Shown: positions 16,177-25,812 of the stretch, piece after piece
How the letters are laid out: every line of letters begins with the position of its first letter
Numbering within the stretch: position 1 is the first letter of the stretch
Assembly: GCF_022662015.1 (NCBI RefSeq)
Contig: NZ_JAKMCM010000008.1
Span: forward strand, 1-56,295
DNA length: 56,295 nucleotides
Direction of reading: 5' to 3'
From: Aestuariivivens sediminicola
GTDB taxonomy: Bacteria; Bacteroidota; Bacteroidia; Flavobacteriales; Flavobacteriaceae
Program-made: the position numbers and the translations under genes
The notes under the pieces: model-generated
Seen by the model: the letters and a program-made list of their open reading frames with translations, nothing else
Databases searched by the model: none
What the model was told of the DNA's origin: nothing

Positions 16177-17304
16177 ATGTTACACTATTTTTCCTCTATA
16201 ATTATTTTTAATGGTATTCTTTTTATTTCTTTTGGAGTGATACTGCTTTTTAACAAAAACAAATTCGGTATTGAGGCCAATAAAGTCCTCAGCCTGCTGT
16301 TCGTTCTTATCGGGATCTGTTATATCATATTTGCTTTCGGGCAACTTGAACTATTCACCAGACTCTATCTTTTAGACCATGTGCTCCTCTTTTTGGGGCT
16401 TCCTATATTCTATTTTTACATTCGAACCTATTTTCGAAATCGGTACAAATTTGACAAATTGCAGTTGCTGCATCTAACACCGTTTATCATACAGTTTTTT
16501 ATCTGGCTTTATTTATTATTTAGTCCGGAAGCACAGTCTGCTGAATTTCATTTTGATGCCAATAACTTCAATTTTACCATTTTTAAAAACCAACATAAAA
16601 TCAACATTTTAGTACTCTCCGTGTTTTATTTTTACCTGATACGAAAAGATATAATAACCTATCAGGAATTAGTCAAACAAGAATATTCATATTCCGATGA
16701 AAATACGCTTATATGGTTCTATATTTTTTTAGGTCTCATTATTTCCACTCCCCTTTTAATCAGTTTTGTAAACTTCAGTTCTAACCAGGTACACAGCATT
16801 TATCCGGCAGCAATAATGACGATTAATACGTTTGCCATTGTCCTTTTAATATTATGTCGCCCTGAAATTTACAAGAGCATCGGAGCCATATCGCCTATTC
16901 AACTTTCGCGTAGATCCAATAAAAATTGCAGTTTGTCTCATGAAAAAAAGGAAAAAATATTTAATGCCCTCTTGGAGTTAATGGAAAACAAGAAGTTATA
17001 TTTAAATCCGAAAATAAATTTAAAAGACCTTTCCAAGACCTTAGAAACCAATCCCAATTACTTATCCCAATCCATTAATACCATTTCCGGTAAATCCTTT
17101 TTCGATTTTATTAATTCTTGTCGAATAGACCATGCCAAAGAACTTCTTGTTAATAATGCGTATTCAAATTACACCATTGAAGCGATTTCCAAGGAATCAG
17201 GATTCAATTCAAAATCTACCTTTTATGCGGCATTCAATAAATTATGCAATATGTATCCGTCCGAATTCATCAAACGTTTCAGGCAACTACCAGATCCCCG
17301 TTAA
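16177..17304 (+). CDS. AraC family regulator with N-terminal membrane domain
   Basis: The protein has 375 residues. About seven hydrophobic helices fill residues 5-235, and a cytoplasmic AraC-type DNA-binding domain with two helix-turn-helix motifs occupies about 265-370 (NLKDLSKTLETNPNYLSQSIN and TIEAISKESGFNSKSTFYAAF). This build is common in Flavobacteria, where a membrane sensor is joined directly to an AraC domain. No obvious target operon is adjacent. Confidence 0.9.
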   Translation: MLHYFSSIIIFNGILFISFGVILLFNKNKFGIEANKVLSLLFVLIGICYIIFAFGQLELFTRLYLLDHVLLFLGLPIFYFYIRTYFRNRYKFDKLQLLHLTPFIIQFFIWLYLLFSPEAQSAEFHFDANNFNFTIFKNQHKINILVLSVFYFYLIRKDIITYQELVKQEYSYSDENTLIWFYIFLGLIISTPLLISFVNFSSNQVHSIYPAAIMTINTFAIVLLILCRPEIYKSIGAISPIQLSRRSNKNCSLSHEKKEKIFNALLELMENKKLYLNPKINLKDLSKTLETNPNYLSQSINTISGKSFFDFINSCRIDHAKELLVNNAYSNYTIEAISKESGFNSKSTFYAAFNKLCNMYPSEFIKRFRQLPDPR

Positions 17305-17308
17305 TCAA

Positions 17309-17348
17309 GGTGTTCTAATTCATTAATCTGAACACCAAACAACTTTTT
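17309..17348 (+). terminator. Probable terminator of the AraC-type gene
   Basis: GGTGTTC at 17309-17315 pairs with GAACACC at 17330-17336, and an inner ATT/AAT pair shortens the loop. A T-run follows a few bases later. Confidence 0.55.
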
Positions 17349-17438
17349 TATGACGAATTAAGTCCTAAATTGCACATGATAATTTTATTGTAAGGGTTAA
17401 AAAAAGACTGTGCATTTTAACCTTAGAGTCAGAGAGAA

Positions 17439-17488
17439 GTAAACAGCTAACCTCTTGATTAAGCATTTATTCAAGAGGCTGTTTACTT
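17439..17488. repeat. Long inverted repeat (two-part stem)
   Basis: GTAAACAG and CCTCTTGA, with a CTAA bulge between them, pair exactly with TCAAGAGG and CTGTTTAC across a 12-nt loop. The total is 16 paired positions. It lies in the gap between the AraC and DUF4293 genes and has only a weak T-run after it. Confidence 0.75.
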
Positions 17489-17601
17489 TAATTTAGAGCT
17501 CATCTTACCCCATCAAAAAACCCAAATTGTAATATTACTATTGTGTCTGTAAACTATCCGGGGCCACTTAAGATTGTCATCATGGCTCAGGACTACCGTA
17601 T

Positions 17602-17630
17602 AAAAAAACCCAAAGCTTTCACTTTGGGTT
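17602..17630 (-). terminator. Terminator of the DUF4293 gene
   Basis: On the minus strand AACCCAAAG, loop TGAAAG, CTTTGGGTT and a T-run lie about 30 nt after the DUF4293 stop. Confidence 0.88.
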
Positions 17631-17660
17631 TCACGCACTAATACTACTAAGATGTTAGGT

Positions 17661-18077
17661 TTACCGCAATCGATCTACAGATTTTACAAGATCCTCATCC
17701 CTCTTAATGGCTTTATTAGCTAAAACCAAAAAAACGATAGAAATAATAGGAAGGAGCATCCCAATACCTTTCTTCGAAACAACCGTTTCTCCAGATAAAT
17801 TTAGAGATTGATACACGAAAAATCCTAGTATAAAAAAGTTCAAAATTATATTTAGTCGACCCAACATAAATTGAGTCTTCCTATTCTTATATTTCAATAT
17901 AGTTATCAGCGATAATACTGCAGAACACAAAAATACACTCAATAGCACATTGTCGCTCGCCGCATAGACCCATACCCCATCATTATCACTGACCTGATAT
18001 AATGGAAAAACAAAAATCAAAGCAGCTGATGCCACAACAGTGATTAAAAGATAAAGGGTCTGTACACGCTGTAACAT
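17661..18077 (-). CDS. DUF4293 domain-containing membrane protein
   Basis: This 138-residue protein has four hydrophobic segments (about 5-27, 42-60, 73-95, 105-125) with short connecting loops and starts with MLQRVQTLYLL, the family signature. Function is unknown. The gene diverges from rho; this neighbourhood is common in Bacteroidota. Confidence 0.88.
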   Translation of the reverse strand: MLQRVQTLYLLITVVASAALIFVFPLYQVSDNDGVWVYAASDNVLLSVFLCSAVLSLITILKYKNRKTQFMLGRLNIILNFFILGFFVYQSLNLSGETVVSKKGIGMLLPIISIVFLVLANKAIKRDEDLVKSVDRLR

Positions 18078-18097
18078 GAATATTTACAATTGGATTG

Positions 18098-18105
18098 CAA
18101 AAATA
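18098..18105 (-). promoter_or_regulatory. Promoter -7 box of the DUF4293 gene
   Basis: The minus strand reads TATTTTTG, a full match to TAnnTTTG, 20 nt upstream of the start codon. A weaker plus-strand TATAATTG at 18151-18158 may serve rho, leaving a leader of about 110 nt. Confidence 0.5.
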
Positions 18106-18271
18106 ATAGTTTCTTTTATAATTTAGACCTTATTAATGAAAATAAAGTTGTATAATTGCAGTAACAATACGCAACAATCACATATGCAGATTGTTAATTC
18201 TTCAGAATAAAATATCTTTTTTTCAGAACAACCCTAAATATTAGAAGTAAAAATTATTCAATTAAACATCA

Positions 18272-19891
18272 ATGTTTGAAATTTCACAATTAAAAGAGAA
18301 AAAGCTCTCTGATCTTCAAGAGATTGCAAAACAATTAAACGTTCCTAAATATCGTTCTCTCAAAAAATTAGATTTAGTATATCAAATTTTAGATGTACAA
18401 GCTGCGAATCCTGAGACAGCTAAAGAAATTACCCTGACTAGTCAAGGACAACAAGAAAAACCTAACACACGAAAGCCCAGAAGACGCATTCAAAAAGAAA
18501 GTTCTCAAAAACCTGAACAACAAGAAAATCAAAAAGAAACAGGTTCTAAAAAAGGGCAGGATGATAAAAAAGGGCAGGATGATAAAAAAGGTCAGGATGA
18601 TAAAAAAGGTCAGGATGACAAAAAATCCTTTGAAGATCATTCAAACACCAAAGACAAACAACATACACAGCAGAAAAAGGAACAAAACCAACAACATAAG
18701 AATAAAAATCAGAAAAACACCCAGAATAACGGTAATAAAGACAATAGAAACCGTTACAGGGAACCCGATTATGAGTTCGATGCCATCATAGAAAGTGAAG
18801 GTGTTCTGGATATCATGCAAGATGGTTACGGGTTTTTGCGATCGTCTGATTACAATTACTTATCTTCTCCTGATGATATTTATGTATCGCAATCACAGAT
18901 CAGGTTATTTGGTTTGAAAAAAGGCGACACTGTGCTTGGACAAGTTCGTCCGCCTAAAGAGGGTGAAAAGTATTTTCCTTTAATTAAAGTCACGAAAATT
19001 AACGGGCAGAAACCAGAAGTGGTGAGAGATCGTGTCGCTTTTGAACACCTGACCCCTCTATTCCCAAAAGAAAAATTCAATATTGCTGAAAAACAGAGTA
19101 CCATTTCTACACGGATTATGGATTTGTTTTCACCAATCGGAAAAGGGCAACGCGGTATGATAGTTTCCCAACCAAAAACGGGTAAAACGATGTTACTGAA
19201 AGATGTTGCAAATGCAATTGCTGCGAATCATCCGGAAGTTTACCTTATGATTTTATTAATTGACGAGCGCCCTGAAGAAGTAACCGACATGCAGAGAAAT
19301 GTACGAGGTGAAGTTATTTCGTCTACGTTTGATAAAGAAGCTCATGAACATGTGAAGATTGCAGACATTGTCCTGGAAAAGGCCAAACGATTGGTGGAGT
19401 GCGGACATGATGTGGTCATTCTCCTCGATTCCATAACACGTTTGGCAAGAGCCTATAACACGGTACAGCCGGCATCCGGTAAAATCTTAAGTGGTGGTGT
19501 TGACGCTAATGCTTTACATAAACCGAAGAGGTTCTTTGGTGCCGCTAGAAATATTGAAAACGGAGGCTCTCTTTCCATTATCGCCACAGCCCTTACGGAA
19601 ACCGGTTCCAAAATGGATGAGGTTATATTTGAGGAGTTCAAGGGAACAGGTAATATGGAATTACAATTGGATAGAAAAATATCCAACCGTAGAATTTTCC
19701 CAGCCATAGACCTGACCTCTTCAAGCACGCGACGCGACGACCTTTTACTGGACGACAATACCATTCAACGCATGTGGGTTATGCGTAAGTACCTTGCGGA
19801 TATGAATCCTGTTGAAGCCATGGAATTTATCAATGAGCGTTTCAAGCAAACCAGAAATAATGAAGAGTTCTTAATATCAATGAACGGTTGA
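18272..19891 (+). CDS. rho: Transcription termination factor Rho with repeat-rich insert
   Basis: Rho (539 residues) is the hexameric RNA helicase that ends transcription. An N-terminal Rho_N helical domain (about 1-45) is followed by a highly charged, low-complexity insert (about 50-170), the cold-shock-like RNA-binding domain (about 175-250) and the RecA-type motor with Walker [12 protein letters not shown] and [14 protein letters not shown]. coli Rho has 419 residues; the excess is the disordered insert, which contains four perfect KKGQDD repeats. Such inserts are known from Bacteroidota Rho and can affect RNA binding or phase separation. Confidence 0.95.
   Translation: MFEISQLKEKKLSDLQEIAKQLNVPKYRSLKKLDLVYQILDVQAANPETAKEITLTSQGQQEKPNTRKPRRRIQKESSQKPEQQENQKETGSKKGQDDKKGQDDKKGQDDKKGQDDKKSFEDHSNTKDKQHTQQKKEQNQQHKNKNQKNTQNNGNKDNRNRYREPDYEFDAIIESEGVLDIMQDGYGFLRSSDYNYLSSPDDIYVSQSQIRLFGLKKGDTVLGQVRPPKEGEKYFPLIKVTKINGQKPEVVRDRVAFEHLTPLFPKEKFNIAEKQSTISTRIMDLFSPIGKGQRGMIVSQPKTGKTMLLKDVANAIAANHPEVYLMILLIDERPEEVTDMQRNVRGEVISSTFDKEAHEHVKIADIVLEKAKRLVECGHDVVILLDSITRLARAYNTVQPASGKILSGGVDANALHKPKRFFGAARNIENGGSLSIIATALTETGSKMDEVIFEEFKGTGNMELQLDRKISNRRIFPAIDLTSSSTRRDDLLLDDNTIQRMWVMRKYLADMNPVEAMEFINERFKQTRNNEEFLISMNG
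18548..18619 (+). repeat. Four 18-bp tandem repeats inside rho
   Basis: Four consecutive in-frame units each encode KKGQDD and differ only at a G/T third position of the Gly codon. Adding or losing units would keep the reading frame. They lie in the disordered insert of Rho. Confidence 0.92.
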
Positions 19892-19908
19892 TAAATACGA
19901 CAATTTTT

Positions 19909-19945
19909 TAAAAAAAGCCTTGAACAATGTTCAAGGCTTTTTTTA
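19909..19945. terminator. Bidirectional terminator after rho
   Basis: AGCCTTGAACA and TGTTCAAGGCT form a perfect 11-bp stem around a single A, flanked by an A-run on the left and a T-run on the right. The stop codon of rho lies about 20 nt upstream. Confidence 0.9.
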
Positions 19946-19985
19946 CGTTAACAACGCGATGTAGGAGTCAATAGATGTTTCCTAA

Positions 19986-20017
19986 CAAAAAAAAGCCTTT
20001 CAGAATTGAAAGGCTTT
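19986..20017 (-). terminator. Terminator of rpsT
   Basis: On the minus strand AAAGCCTTTCA, loop ATTC, TGAAAGGCTTT and a T-run lie about 20 nt after the rpsT stop. Confidence 0.9.
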
Positions 20018-20039
20018 AATTTTTAAATTTCGGCTTCTA

Positions 20040-20291
20040 TTACAATGAAGCAATGTGTTTTGTCAAACCAGATTTCAGATTAGCCGCCTTATTCGCATGA
20101 ATCACATTTTTCTTGGCTAATTTATCTAACATGGAAGCCACTGAAGGATAAAGTGCTTCAGCCTCTTTTTTATCAGTTAACTCACGTAATTTCTTGATAG
20201 CACTACGTGTACTCTTGTGCTGATATCTGTTAGTTAAACGCTTGGTCTCACTACTTCTGATTCTTTTTAATGCTGACTTATGATTTGCCAT
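20040..20291 (-). CDS. rpsT: 30S ribosomal protein S20
   Basis: S20 (83 residues) binds 16S rRNA in the small subunit. The N-terminus [24 protein letters not shown] is the family signature, and the remainder is basic and helical. It lies only 24 nt downstream of tRNA-Glu on the same strand, with no room for a separate promoter, so the two are probably one transcript. Confidence 0.97.
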   Translation of the reverse strand: MANHKSALKRIRSSETKRLTNRYQHKSTRSAIKKLRELTDKKEAEALYPSVASMLDKLAKKNVIHANKAANLKSGLTKHIASL

Positions 20292-20315
20292 TTTAATTTT
20301 TCTTATTAAATATTG

Positions 20316-20387
20316 TAGCCCGTAGGGGAATCGAACCCCTCTTACCAGGATGAAAACCTGGCGTCCTAGCCGATAGACGAACGGGCC
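20316..20387 (-). tRNA. tRNA-Glu (anticodon TTC)
   Basis: The reverse complement gives acceptor GGCCCGT/ACGGGCT (first pair G-U), anticodon stem CCAGG/CCTGG with loop TTTTCAT (anticodon TTC), and T arm GGGGTTCGATTCCCC. No CCA is encoded. Confidence 0.95.
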
Positions 20388-20403
20388 ATTTTTTTCAAGT
20401 GCG

Positions 20404-20435
20404 CAAAGATAAATGTCCTATTTATGTCTGCAAAA
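20404..20435 (-). promoter_or_regulatory. Promoter of tRNA-Glu and rpsT
   Basis: On the minus strand the -33 element TTTTG (20431-20435) and the -7 box TATCTTTG (20404-20411) are separated by 19 nt, the best complete Bacteroidota promoter in the window. The -7 box is 16 nt from the tRNA 5' end. Confidence 0.65.
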
Positions 20436-20564
20436 ATTTTCAAATAACGCGCAATGTTTTAAATTGCAAGCTAGCAGTTATATTATATCTTTCTAGCGGG
20501 TGCAAAAATACAACTATTTTTAAATGCTGCAAGCGCTAAATTATTTTTTTTAAAAATTTTACAA

Positions 20565-22043
20565 TTAGTAGGCCTTCGCGAATAATACACGACCCGAAGA
20601 GGGTTTTCCACTGTAAACACAGGTTCCCTTCTCGGCTTTCATTTCCAAAGGAATACAACGAATTGTAGCCTTTGTTAACTCTTTAATTTTATCCTCTGTT
20701 TCATTTGTTCCATCCCAGTGCGCAGAAACGAAACCCGTCTTGGTTTCCAGGACCTTTTTAAAATCCTCAAAATTATCTACTTCTGTGATGTGGTCATCTC
20801 GAAACCTCAGAGCTCTGCTAAATAAGGATTCCTGTATTTCCCGCAGTAAAGATTCCACCGTTTCATTTAGATCATCCAAGGCAATAATCGCTTTAGAAAA
20901 GGTATCTCTTCTGGCCAATTCAACCGTACCATTTTCCAAATCCTTTGGGCCGATTGCAATACGCAAAGGCACACCTTGCAGTTCGTGTTGCGCAAATTTC
21001 GCTCCAGGTCTTAAGGTGTCGCGATCATCATATTTAACGGAAATACCTTTATTCCTCAAGTCCTTAAGAATACCACTGACAACTTCAGTAATCTTTTGAA
21101 GCTGCTCCTCTCCTTTGTATATGGGAACTATCACCACCTGGTTTGGCGCTAAACTTGGGGGTAATACCAAACCGCTGTCATCACTATGGGTCATTATAAG
21201 AGCTCCCATTAAACGTGTGGACACACCCCATGAGGTTGCCCATACATAATCCTGTTTACCTTCCTTGTTAACAAATTTCACATCAAAAGCTTTCGCGAAA
21301 TTCTGCCCTAAAAAATGAGAAGTCCCCGCCTGAAGTGCCTTACCATCCTGCATTAAGGCCTCTATGCAAAAGGTTTCTTCGGCTCCTGCAAAACGTTCCC
21401 TTTCCGTTTTAACGCCCTGAATTACGGGGATAGCCATAAAATTTTCCACAAATGTGGCATATACGTTGTTCATAAGTTTGGCCTCATCCATGGCCTCTTC
21501 TTTTGTAGCATGTGCGGTATGTCCCTCCTGCCATAAAAACTCTGCCGTACGTAAGAACAACCGGGTACGCATTTCCCAACGTACCACATTAGCCCATTGA
21601 TTCACCAAAATGGGTAAATCCCTGTAGGACTGTATCCAATTTCTATAGGTATTCCAAATAATAGCTTCACTCGTAGGTCTCACAACAAGCTCCTCCTCCA
21701 GTCTTGCTTCCGGATCTACACGTAATTTACCCTTTCTTTCAGGGTCGCTCTGTAAACGGTAATGTGTAACAACTGCACATTCTTTTGCAAAACCTTCCGC
21801 ATTTTTTTCTTCAGCCTCGAACAAACTCTTAGGTACAAAAAGTGGGAAATAGGCATTTTGATGACCCGTTTCCTTAAACATTCGATCCAGTTCTGCCTGC
21901 ATTTTTTCCCAAATCGCATAACCATAGGGTTTAATTACCATACAGCCTCTAACTGCTGAGTTTTCCGCCAGGTCGGCCTTAACGACTAATTCGTTATACC
22001 ATTTCGAGTAATCCTCTGCTCTGCTTGTAAGTTTTTTGCTCAT
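20565..22043 (-). CDS. proS: Prolyl-tRNA synthetase, archaeal/eukaryote type
   Basis: ProS (492 residues) charges tRNA-Pro. It is the short type without the bacterial editing insert: class II motif 2 is [26 protein letters not shown], motif 3 contains [12 protein letters not shown], and the zinc-binding-like C-terminal extension ends in RVLFAKAY. This type is the rule in Bacteroidota. The ATG at 22043 gives the standard MSKKLTSR start; the frame is open six codons further upstream. Confidence 0.96.
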   Translation of the reverse strand: MSKKLTSRAEDYSKWYNELVVKADLAENSAVRGCMVIKPYGYAIWEKMQAELDRMFKETGHQNAYFPLFVPKSLFEAEEKNAEGFAKECAVVTHYRLQSDPERKGKLRVDPEARLEEELVVRPTSEAIIWNTYRNWIQSYRDLPILVNQWANVVRWEMRTRLFLRTAEFLWQEGHTAHATKEEAMDEAKLMNNVYATFVENFMAIPVIQGVKTERERFAGAEETFCIEALMQDGKALQAGTSHFLGQNFAKAFDVKFVNKEGKQDYVWATSWGVSTRLMGALIMTHSDDSGLVLPPSLAPNQVVIVPIYKGEEQLQKITEVVSGILKDLRNKGISVKYDDRDTLRPGAKFAQHELQGVPLRIAIGPKDLENGTVELARRDTFSKAIIALDDLNETVESLLREIQESLFSRALRFRDDHITEVDNFEDFKKVLETKTGFVSAHWDGTNETEDKIKELTKATIRCIPLEMKAEKGTCVYSGKPSSGRVLFAKAY

Positions 22044-22105
22044 ACTAGTGTTTTGGCACAAATATTGTGACTATGTTATAAAAGAAATAGTTTGGCAAAA
22101 CTAAC

Positions 22106-22113
22106 TATTTTTG
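22106..22113 (+). promoter_or_regulatory. Promoter -7 box for the W/N/G-repeat lipoprotein gene
   Basis: TATTTTTG on the plus strand matches the consensus, 28 nt before the ATG at 22142. Confidence 0.5.
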
Positions 22114-22141
22114 TTATGTTCAACAATAAAATTCTAGAGAT

Positions 22142-23323
22142 ATGCAATGTAATAACTACCTAAAAAGAAAAATGCCAATTTTAGCCATTTTAGGGTTATT
22201 GATTGGTTTTACATCGTGCGGATCATATCAATACGTAGGTGTTGACAATGATGGCATATATGATACCTCAGAACCGCATATCCAATATCAAGATGCTGTT
22301 GTTGAAATTCCCAATCCTTCGAACAGTAATTATTACAAAAACTATTTTCGAAATAAATCTCTAGAAGCCGAACTCATTTCGGCTGACGATGCTATTTTCA
22401 CGGATATCGATTCCTATTCCAGTGATAATTTTGTTGATAACGACTCTCTAACAAATGATTACCAAGGTTATGCAGGTTGGGGTCAGGACAGTAATAGCGT
22501 TACTATAAACTACATTGATAACGGTTGGAACAACTGGGGCTGGAATGTTGGTTTTGGTTGGGGTTGGAACAACTGGAGATGGAACCGCTGGAATAATTGG
22601 GGTTGGAACAACTGGGGCTGGAATACCTGGGGTTGGAACAATTGGGGTTGGAATAGCTGGGGCTTCTATGACCCCTTCTGGTGCCCTCCCTTTTATGGCG
22701 GATATTACGGTAGCTGGGCCTATTACCGCCCTAATAGATTTGGCTATTATGGTTTTAACCGACCCTGGAGATCGCGTTATTACGGTTACAATAACTTCTA
22801 CAGACCCAGAGCATCCTACAGCGCAAGCAGACGCGGTAGCTATGCCTCAGGCAGAAGAACTTCAGGTAGCGCATCGAATGTTGCAAATTCAAAATATTAT
22901 ACCTCAAGAAGAGGCAGCGTAGCCTCCCTGTCGAACCGCAGATCATCTTCAAATGCAAATGCAAATACGACACGAAGATCGTCCAATTATGGGACCAGGA
23001 CCTACTCTCCTAATCAAAGATCATCAAGTACTGCCATTAGAAGAAGTCGCTCGGTGACACCATCGGCAAATTCTACAAGACGCTCGTCGTCTTCAATGGC
23101 TAGACGAAGTTCCAGTACAGTTTATCGCTCGTCTCCATCGTATTCGAGAAGTAGTAATCCTTCATACAATCGAAGGAGCACTTCTTCCTCAAACAATAGG
23201 AGTTACAGGAGTAGCAGCAATTCAGGGTCGTCAAGGTCTTATTCCGGATCCAGTAGCGGTGGTAGCAGCAGAAGTTCCGGCTCATCCAGAAGTAGTGGTG
23301 GCGGTGGCGGCAGGAGACGTTAA
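22142..23323 (+). CDS. Low-complexity lipoprotein with W/N/G repeats and Ser/Arg-rich tail
   Basis: This 393-residue protein belongs to no family I can name with certainty. A signal sequence ends in lipobox FTSC (Cys26). Residues about 27-125 are an acidic ordinary region. Residues about 128-176 are an array of WGWNNWG-like units. A Tyr/Arg/Phe-rich stretch and a Ser/Arg-rich tail ending in GGGGGRRR follow. Such proteins sit at the cell surface or in the periplasm and may bind polyanions; that is a guess. An OmpP1-type porin follows 80 nt downstream. Confidence 0.8.
   Translation: MQCNNYLKRKMPILAILGLLIGFTSCGSYQYVGVDNDGIYDTSEPHIQYQDAVVEIPNPSNSNYYKNYFRNKSLEAELISADDAIFTDIDSYSSDNFVDNDSLTNDYQGYAGWGQDSNSVTINYIDNGWNNWGWNVGFGWGWNNWRWNRWNNWGWNNWGWNTWGWNNWGWNSWGFYDPFWCPPFYGGYYGSWAYYRPNRFGYYGFNRPWRSRYYGYNNFYRPRASYSASRRGSYASGRRTSGSASNVANSKYYTSRRGSVASLSNRRSSSNANANTTRRSSNYGTRTYSPNQRSSSTAIRRSRSVTPSANSTRRSSSSMARRSSSTVYRSSPSYSRSSNPSYNRRSTSSSNNRSYRSSSNSGSSRSYSGSSSGGSSRSSGSSRSSGGGGGRRR
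22520..22670 (+). repeat. Degenerate TGGGGTTGGAACAA repeats
   Basis: About ten imperfect copies of a 12-15-nt TGGGGTTGGAACAA-like motif encode the WGWNN array of the lipoprotein. The DNA is strongly G-rich on the plus strand and suited to slippage. Confidence 0.75.
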
Positions 23324-23403
23324 CAATAACATCCTTCCATAATTTAAGATAACATTAATTTTAATAAGTGGCATTTTTCATCCACTGTTTAAACACCCTT
23401 TTT

Positions 23404-24918
23404 ATGAAAAAATTAAATATTTTCCTATTCAGCTTCCTCTTTTGTTCTACAATGTATGCGCAGGATTTAACTGATGCCCTTCTTTATTCTCAGGATGACA
23501 TTTTGGGAACAGCACGTTTCAGAGCATTGAGCGGTGCTTTTGGTGCCCTCGGCGGCGATATGAGTGCCGTAAGCATAAATCCTGCAGGTTCAGCTGTTTT
23601 CAGTCAGAGTCATGCTTCCTTTAGTTTATCAAACTCAGACATGACCAACGATACACGTTATTTTAATGGATTGGGGTCAACGAACGATTCCAATTTTGAT
23701 ATCCATCAAGGTGGGGCTGCTTTCGTATTCGCCAGTAGGAATGATTCACCATGGCGGAAATTCACCATTGGTATTGCCTATGACAGGACCAATAATTTTG
23801 ATAACGATTGGTTTGCCCGAGGTACAAACACGAATAATCAGTCTATAGACCTCTATTTTCTAAATTACGCCGATGGTGTAAGATTGGGAGATATCTCCCT
23901 GTTGAACGGTGAATTTATTGAGGATGCTTATCTCGATATCGGAAACGCCTTTGGATTTGCTCATCAGCAGGCTTTTTTAGGATATCAGTCCTACATCCTG
24001 GAACCTGATGTCGATGACGATAACAACACCTCCTATTTTTCGAATCTTTATGACGGTACGTTTACCCACGATTACGTTTATACAAGTACAGGGTACAACG
24101 GTAAAGTTGCTTTCAACTTTGCAACCCAATACGAAGATAATCTCTACTTAGGAATTAATTTGAACTCACATTTCTTGGATTATCAAAGAACCACCTCCCT
24201 GGAAGAAACCAACTCGAACACCCCTCCCAATACGGATCCGGATCTTAATTTCATCAGATTCGATAATTCGTTATCCACGCGAGGCAGTGGTTTTTCATTC
24301 CAATTGGGTGGAATACTTAAATTGAGCCAGGAATTTAGAGTGGGACTGACTTACGATTCTCCCATTTGGTATACGATAGAAGAAGAAACGTCGCAGCTTA
24401 TCGATTCGAATCTGGCCGATCCCGATATTGTTTATGTTGCAGATATTGTTAACGTTTATCCGGAATATAAGATTCAAACACCATCAAAGTTTACCGGAAG
24501 TTTGGCTTATGTCTTTGGACAACAGGGCTTAATTAGTTTTGACTACTCCCAAAAGGATTACAGTAAAACCAAATTTAAGCCCGAATCCGATTATTCAGGT
24601 TTAAATGCAGATATCAATGATGCGTTTACCAACGCTGCTTCTTATAGATTAGGTGGGGAGTACAAATACAAACAATTTAGTTTCAGAGGGGGCTACCGCT
24701 TCGAAGAAAGCCCCTATAAGGATGGCGTTACTGTGGGTGATTTAGATGGCTTTTCATTAGGACTTGGCTATAGTTTTGGAAACACCAAATTAGATATAAC
24801 CTTTGATCAGTCCAATAGAAGTTTTGAAACATCCATGTACAATGTTGGATTAACGGATCCGGTTTCAATTGACAGGACGAATTCAAATATAGCCCTGTCC
24901 TTAAGTTTTAATATTTAA
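23404..24918 (+). CDS. OmpP1/FadL/TodX family outer-membrane transporter
   Basis: The product is a 504-residue outer-membrane beta-barrel. The signal peptide (1-20, ending in TMYAQ) is followed by the family hatch region with GTARFRALSGAFGALGGDMSAVSINPAGSAVF. The barrel strands end with a C-terminal aromatic-hydrophobic strand (ALSLSFNI). FadL-type channels admit hydrophobic compounds such as fatty acids. The ATG at 23404 starts the signal peptide; an upstream in-frame start exists at 23368. Confidence 0.92.
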   Translation: MKKLNIFLFSFLFCSTMYAQDLTDALLYSQDDILGTARFRALSGAFGALGGDMSAVSINPAGSAVFSQSHASFSLSNSDMTNDTRYFNGLGSTNDSNFDIHQGGAAFVFASRNDSPWRKFTIGIAYDRTNNFDNDWFARGTNTNNQSIDLYFLNYADGVRLGDISLLNGEFIEDAYLDIGNAFGFAHQQAFLGYQSYILEPDVDDDNNTSYFSNLYDGTFTHDYVYTSTGYNGKVAFNFATQYEDNLYLGINLNSHFLDYQRTTSLEETNSNTPPNTDPDLNFIRFDNSLSTRGSGFSFQLGGILKLSQEFRVGLTYDSPIWYTIEEETSQLIDSNLADPDIVYVADIVNVYPEYKIQTPSKFTGSLAYVFGQQGLISFDYSQKDYSKTKFKPESDYSGLNADINDAFTNAASYRLGGEYKYKQFSFRGGYRFEESPYKDGVTVGDLDGFSLGLGYSFGNTKLDITFDQSNRSFETSMYNVGLTDPVSIDRTNSNIALSLSFNI

Positions 24919-24939
24919 ACATGTTCTAGTTTTTTAATT

Positions 24940-24972
24940 ATGGCCTGAACCCTTTGATGGTTCGGGCCATAA
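24940..24972 (+). terminator. Terminator of the OmpP1-type gene
   Basis: ATGGCCTGAACC pairs with GGTTCGGGCCAT (one wobble) around a 7-nt loop, about 20 nt after the stop, but only a short T-rich stretch follows. Confidence 0.6.
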
Positions 24973-25065
24973 CTATTTTATGTCGATCCTCCTGTATTTA
25001 CATTGACAAATCCCCAATATCATTAAATGTTAGTTAAAGACTGAGCTTTAAAAACGGGAAATGTT

Positions 25066-25073
25066 TATCTTTG
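25066..25073 (+). promoter_or_regulatory. Promoter -7 box for folE-cysS-yidD
   Basis: TATCTTTG fully matches the consensus, 26 nt before the folE ATG at 25100. Confidence 0.55.
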
Positions 25074-25099
25074 CAAACTAAAATTTGATTTACTGGATC

Positions 25100-25777
25100 A
25101 TGAAAATTAACAATAACTTAGATGAGTTTGACGCATTGGGTAATGATCATATCGGGACATCCCAGGACACACCGATGCGCAATGATGCTTTTAAATTATC
25201 TAAAGAGGAGAAAATAGATATTATAAAAGATGATGTTCGTCACATTATGGAAACCTTGGGTTTAGATCTAAGTGACGACAGTTTAAGCGGGACGCCATTG
25301 CGGGTAGCCAAAATGTTCGTTAAAGAATTGTTTGGTGGCTTAGATCCTGAAAAAAAACCAAATGCCTCGACTTTTCAAAACAAATATAAATACGGTGAAA
25401 TGCTTGTTGAAAAAAACGTTACGGTCTATTCAACCTGCGAGCACCATTTGTTGCCAATCGTTGGTAAAGCGCACATCGCCTATATCTCAAACGGAACAGT
25501 TGTCGGACTTTCTAAAATGAATCGGATAGTCGATTATTTTGCCAAGCGTCCTCAAGTTCAGGAGCGTTTAACGATTCAAATCGTCAGGGAATTGCAGAAG
25601 GTACTCGAAACTAAGGATGTGGCCTGTGTCATCGACGCCAAGCATTTATGTGTCAATTCCAGAGGGATACGAGATGTTGAAAGCAGTACTGTAACCTCTG
25701 AGTTTGGAGGACGGTTTAAAGACAAAGCCACCCGACAGGAATTTTTAGATTATATTAAATTGGACACCAAGTTTTAA
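25100..25777 (+). CDS. folE: GTP cyclohydrolase I, FolE1 type
   Basis: FolE (225 residues) converts GTP to dihydroneopterin triphosphate, the first step of folate and pterin synthesis. Zinc and active-site residues are visible in YSTCEHHLLPIVGKAHIAYI and in the C-terminal AKHLCVNSRGIRD (Cys, His). It is the zinc-dependent form and heads an apparent operon with cysS (35 nt downstream) and yidD. Confidence 0.96.
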   Translation: MKINNNLDEFDALGNDHIGTSQDTPMRNDAFKLSKEEKIDIIKDDVRHIMETLGLDLSDDSLSGTPLRVAKMFVKELFGGLDPEKKPNASTFQNKYKYGEMLVEKNVTVYSTCEHHLLPIVGKAHIAYISNGTVVGLSKMNRIVDYFAKRPQVQERLTIQIVRELQKVLETKDVACVIDAKHLCVNSRGIRDVESSTVTSEFGGRFKDKATRQEFLDYIKLDTKF

Positions 25778-25812
25778 TCCATATTTATCAATCTGCCACT
25801 TAAAGAAATCTG

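Noticed and set aside
18548-18619. Possible CRISPR-like short repeats
   Set aside because: The units are contiguous, 18 bp, without spacers and in frame inside rho.
22515-22922. 135-residue Gly/Thr/Val-rich ORF
   Set aside because: Second-frame shadow of the WGWNN repeats.
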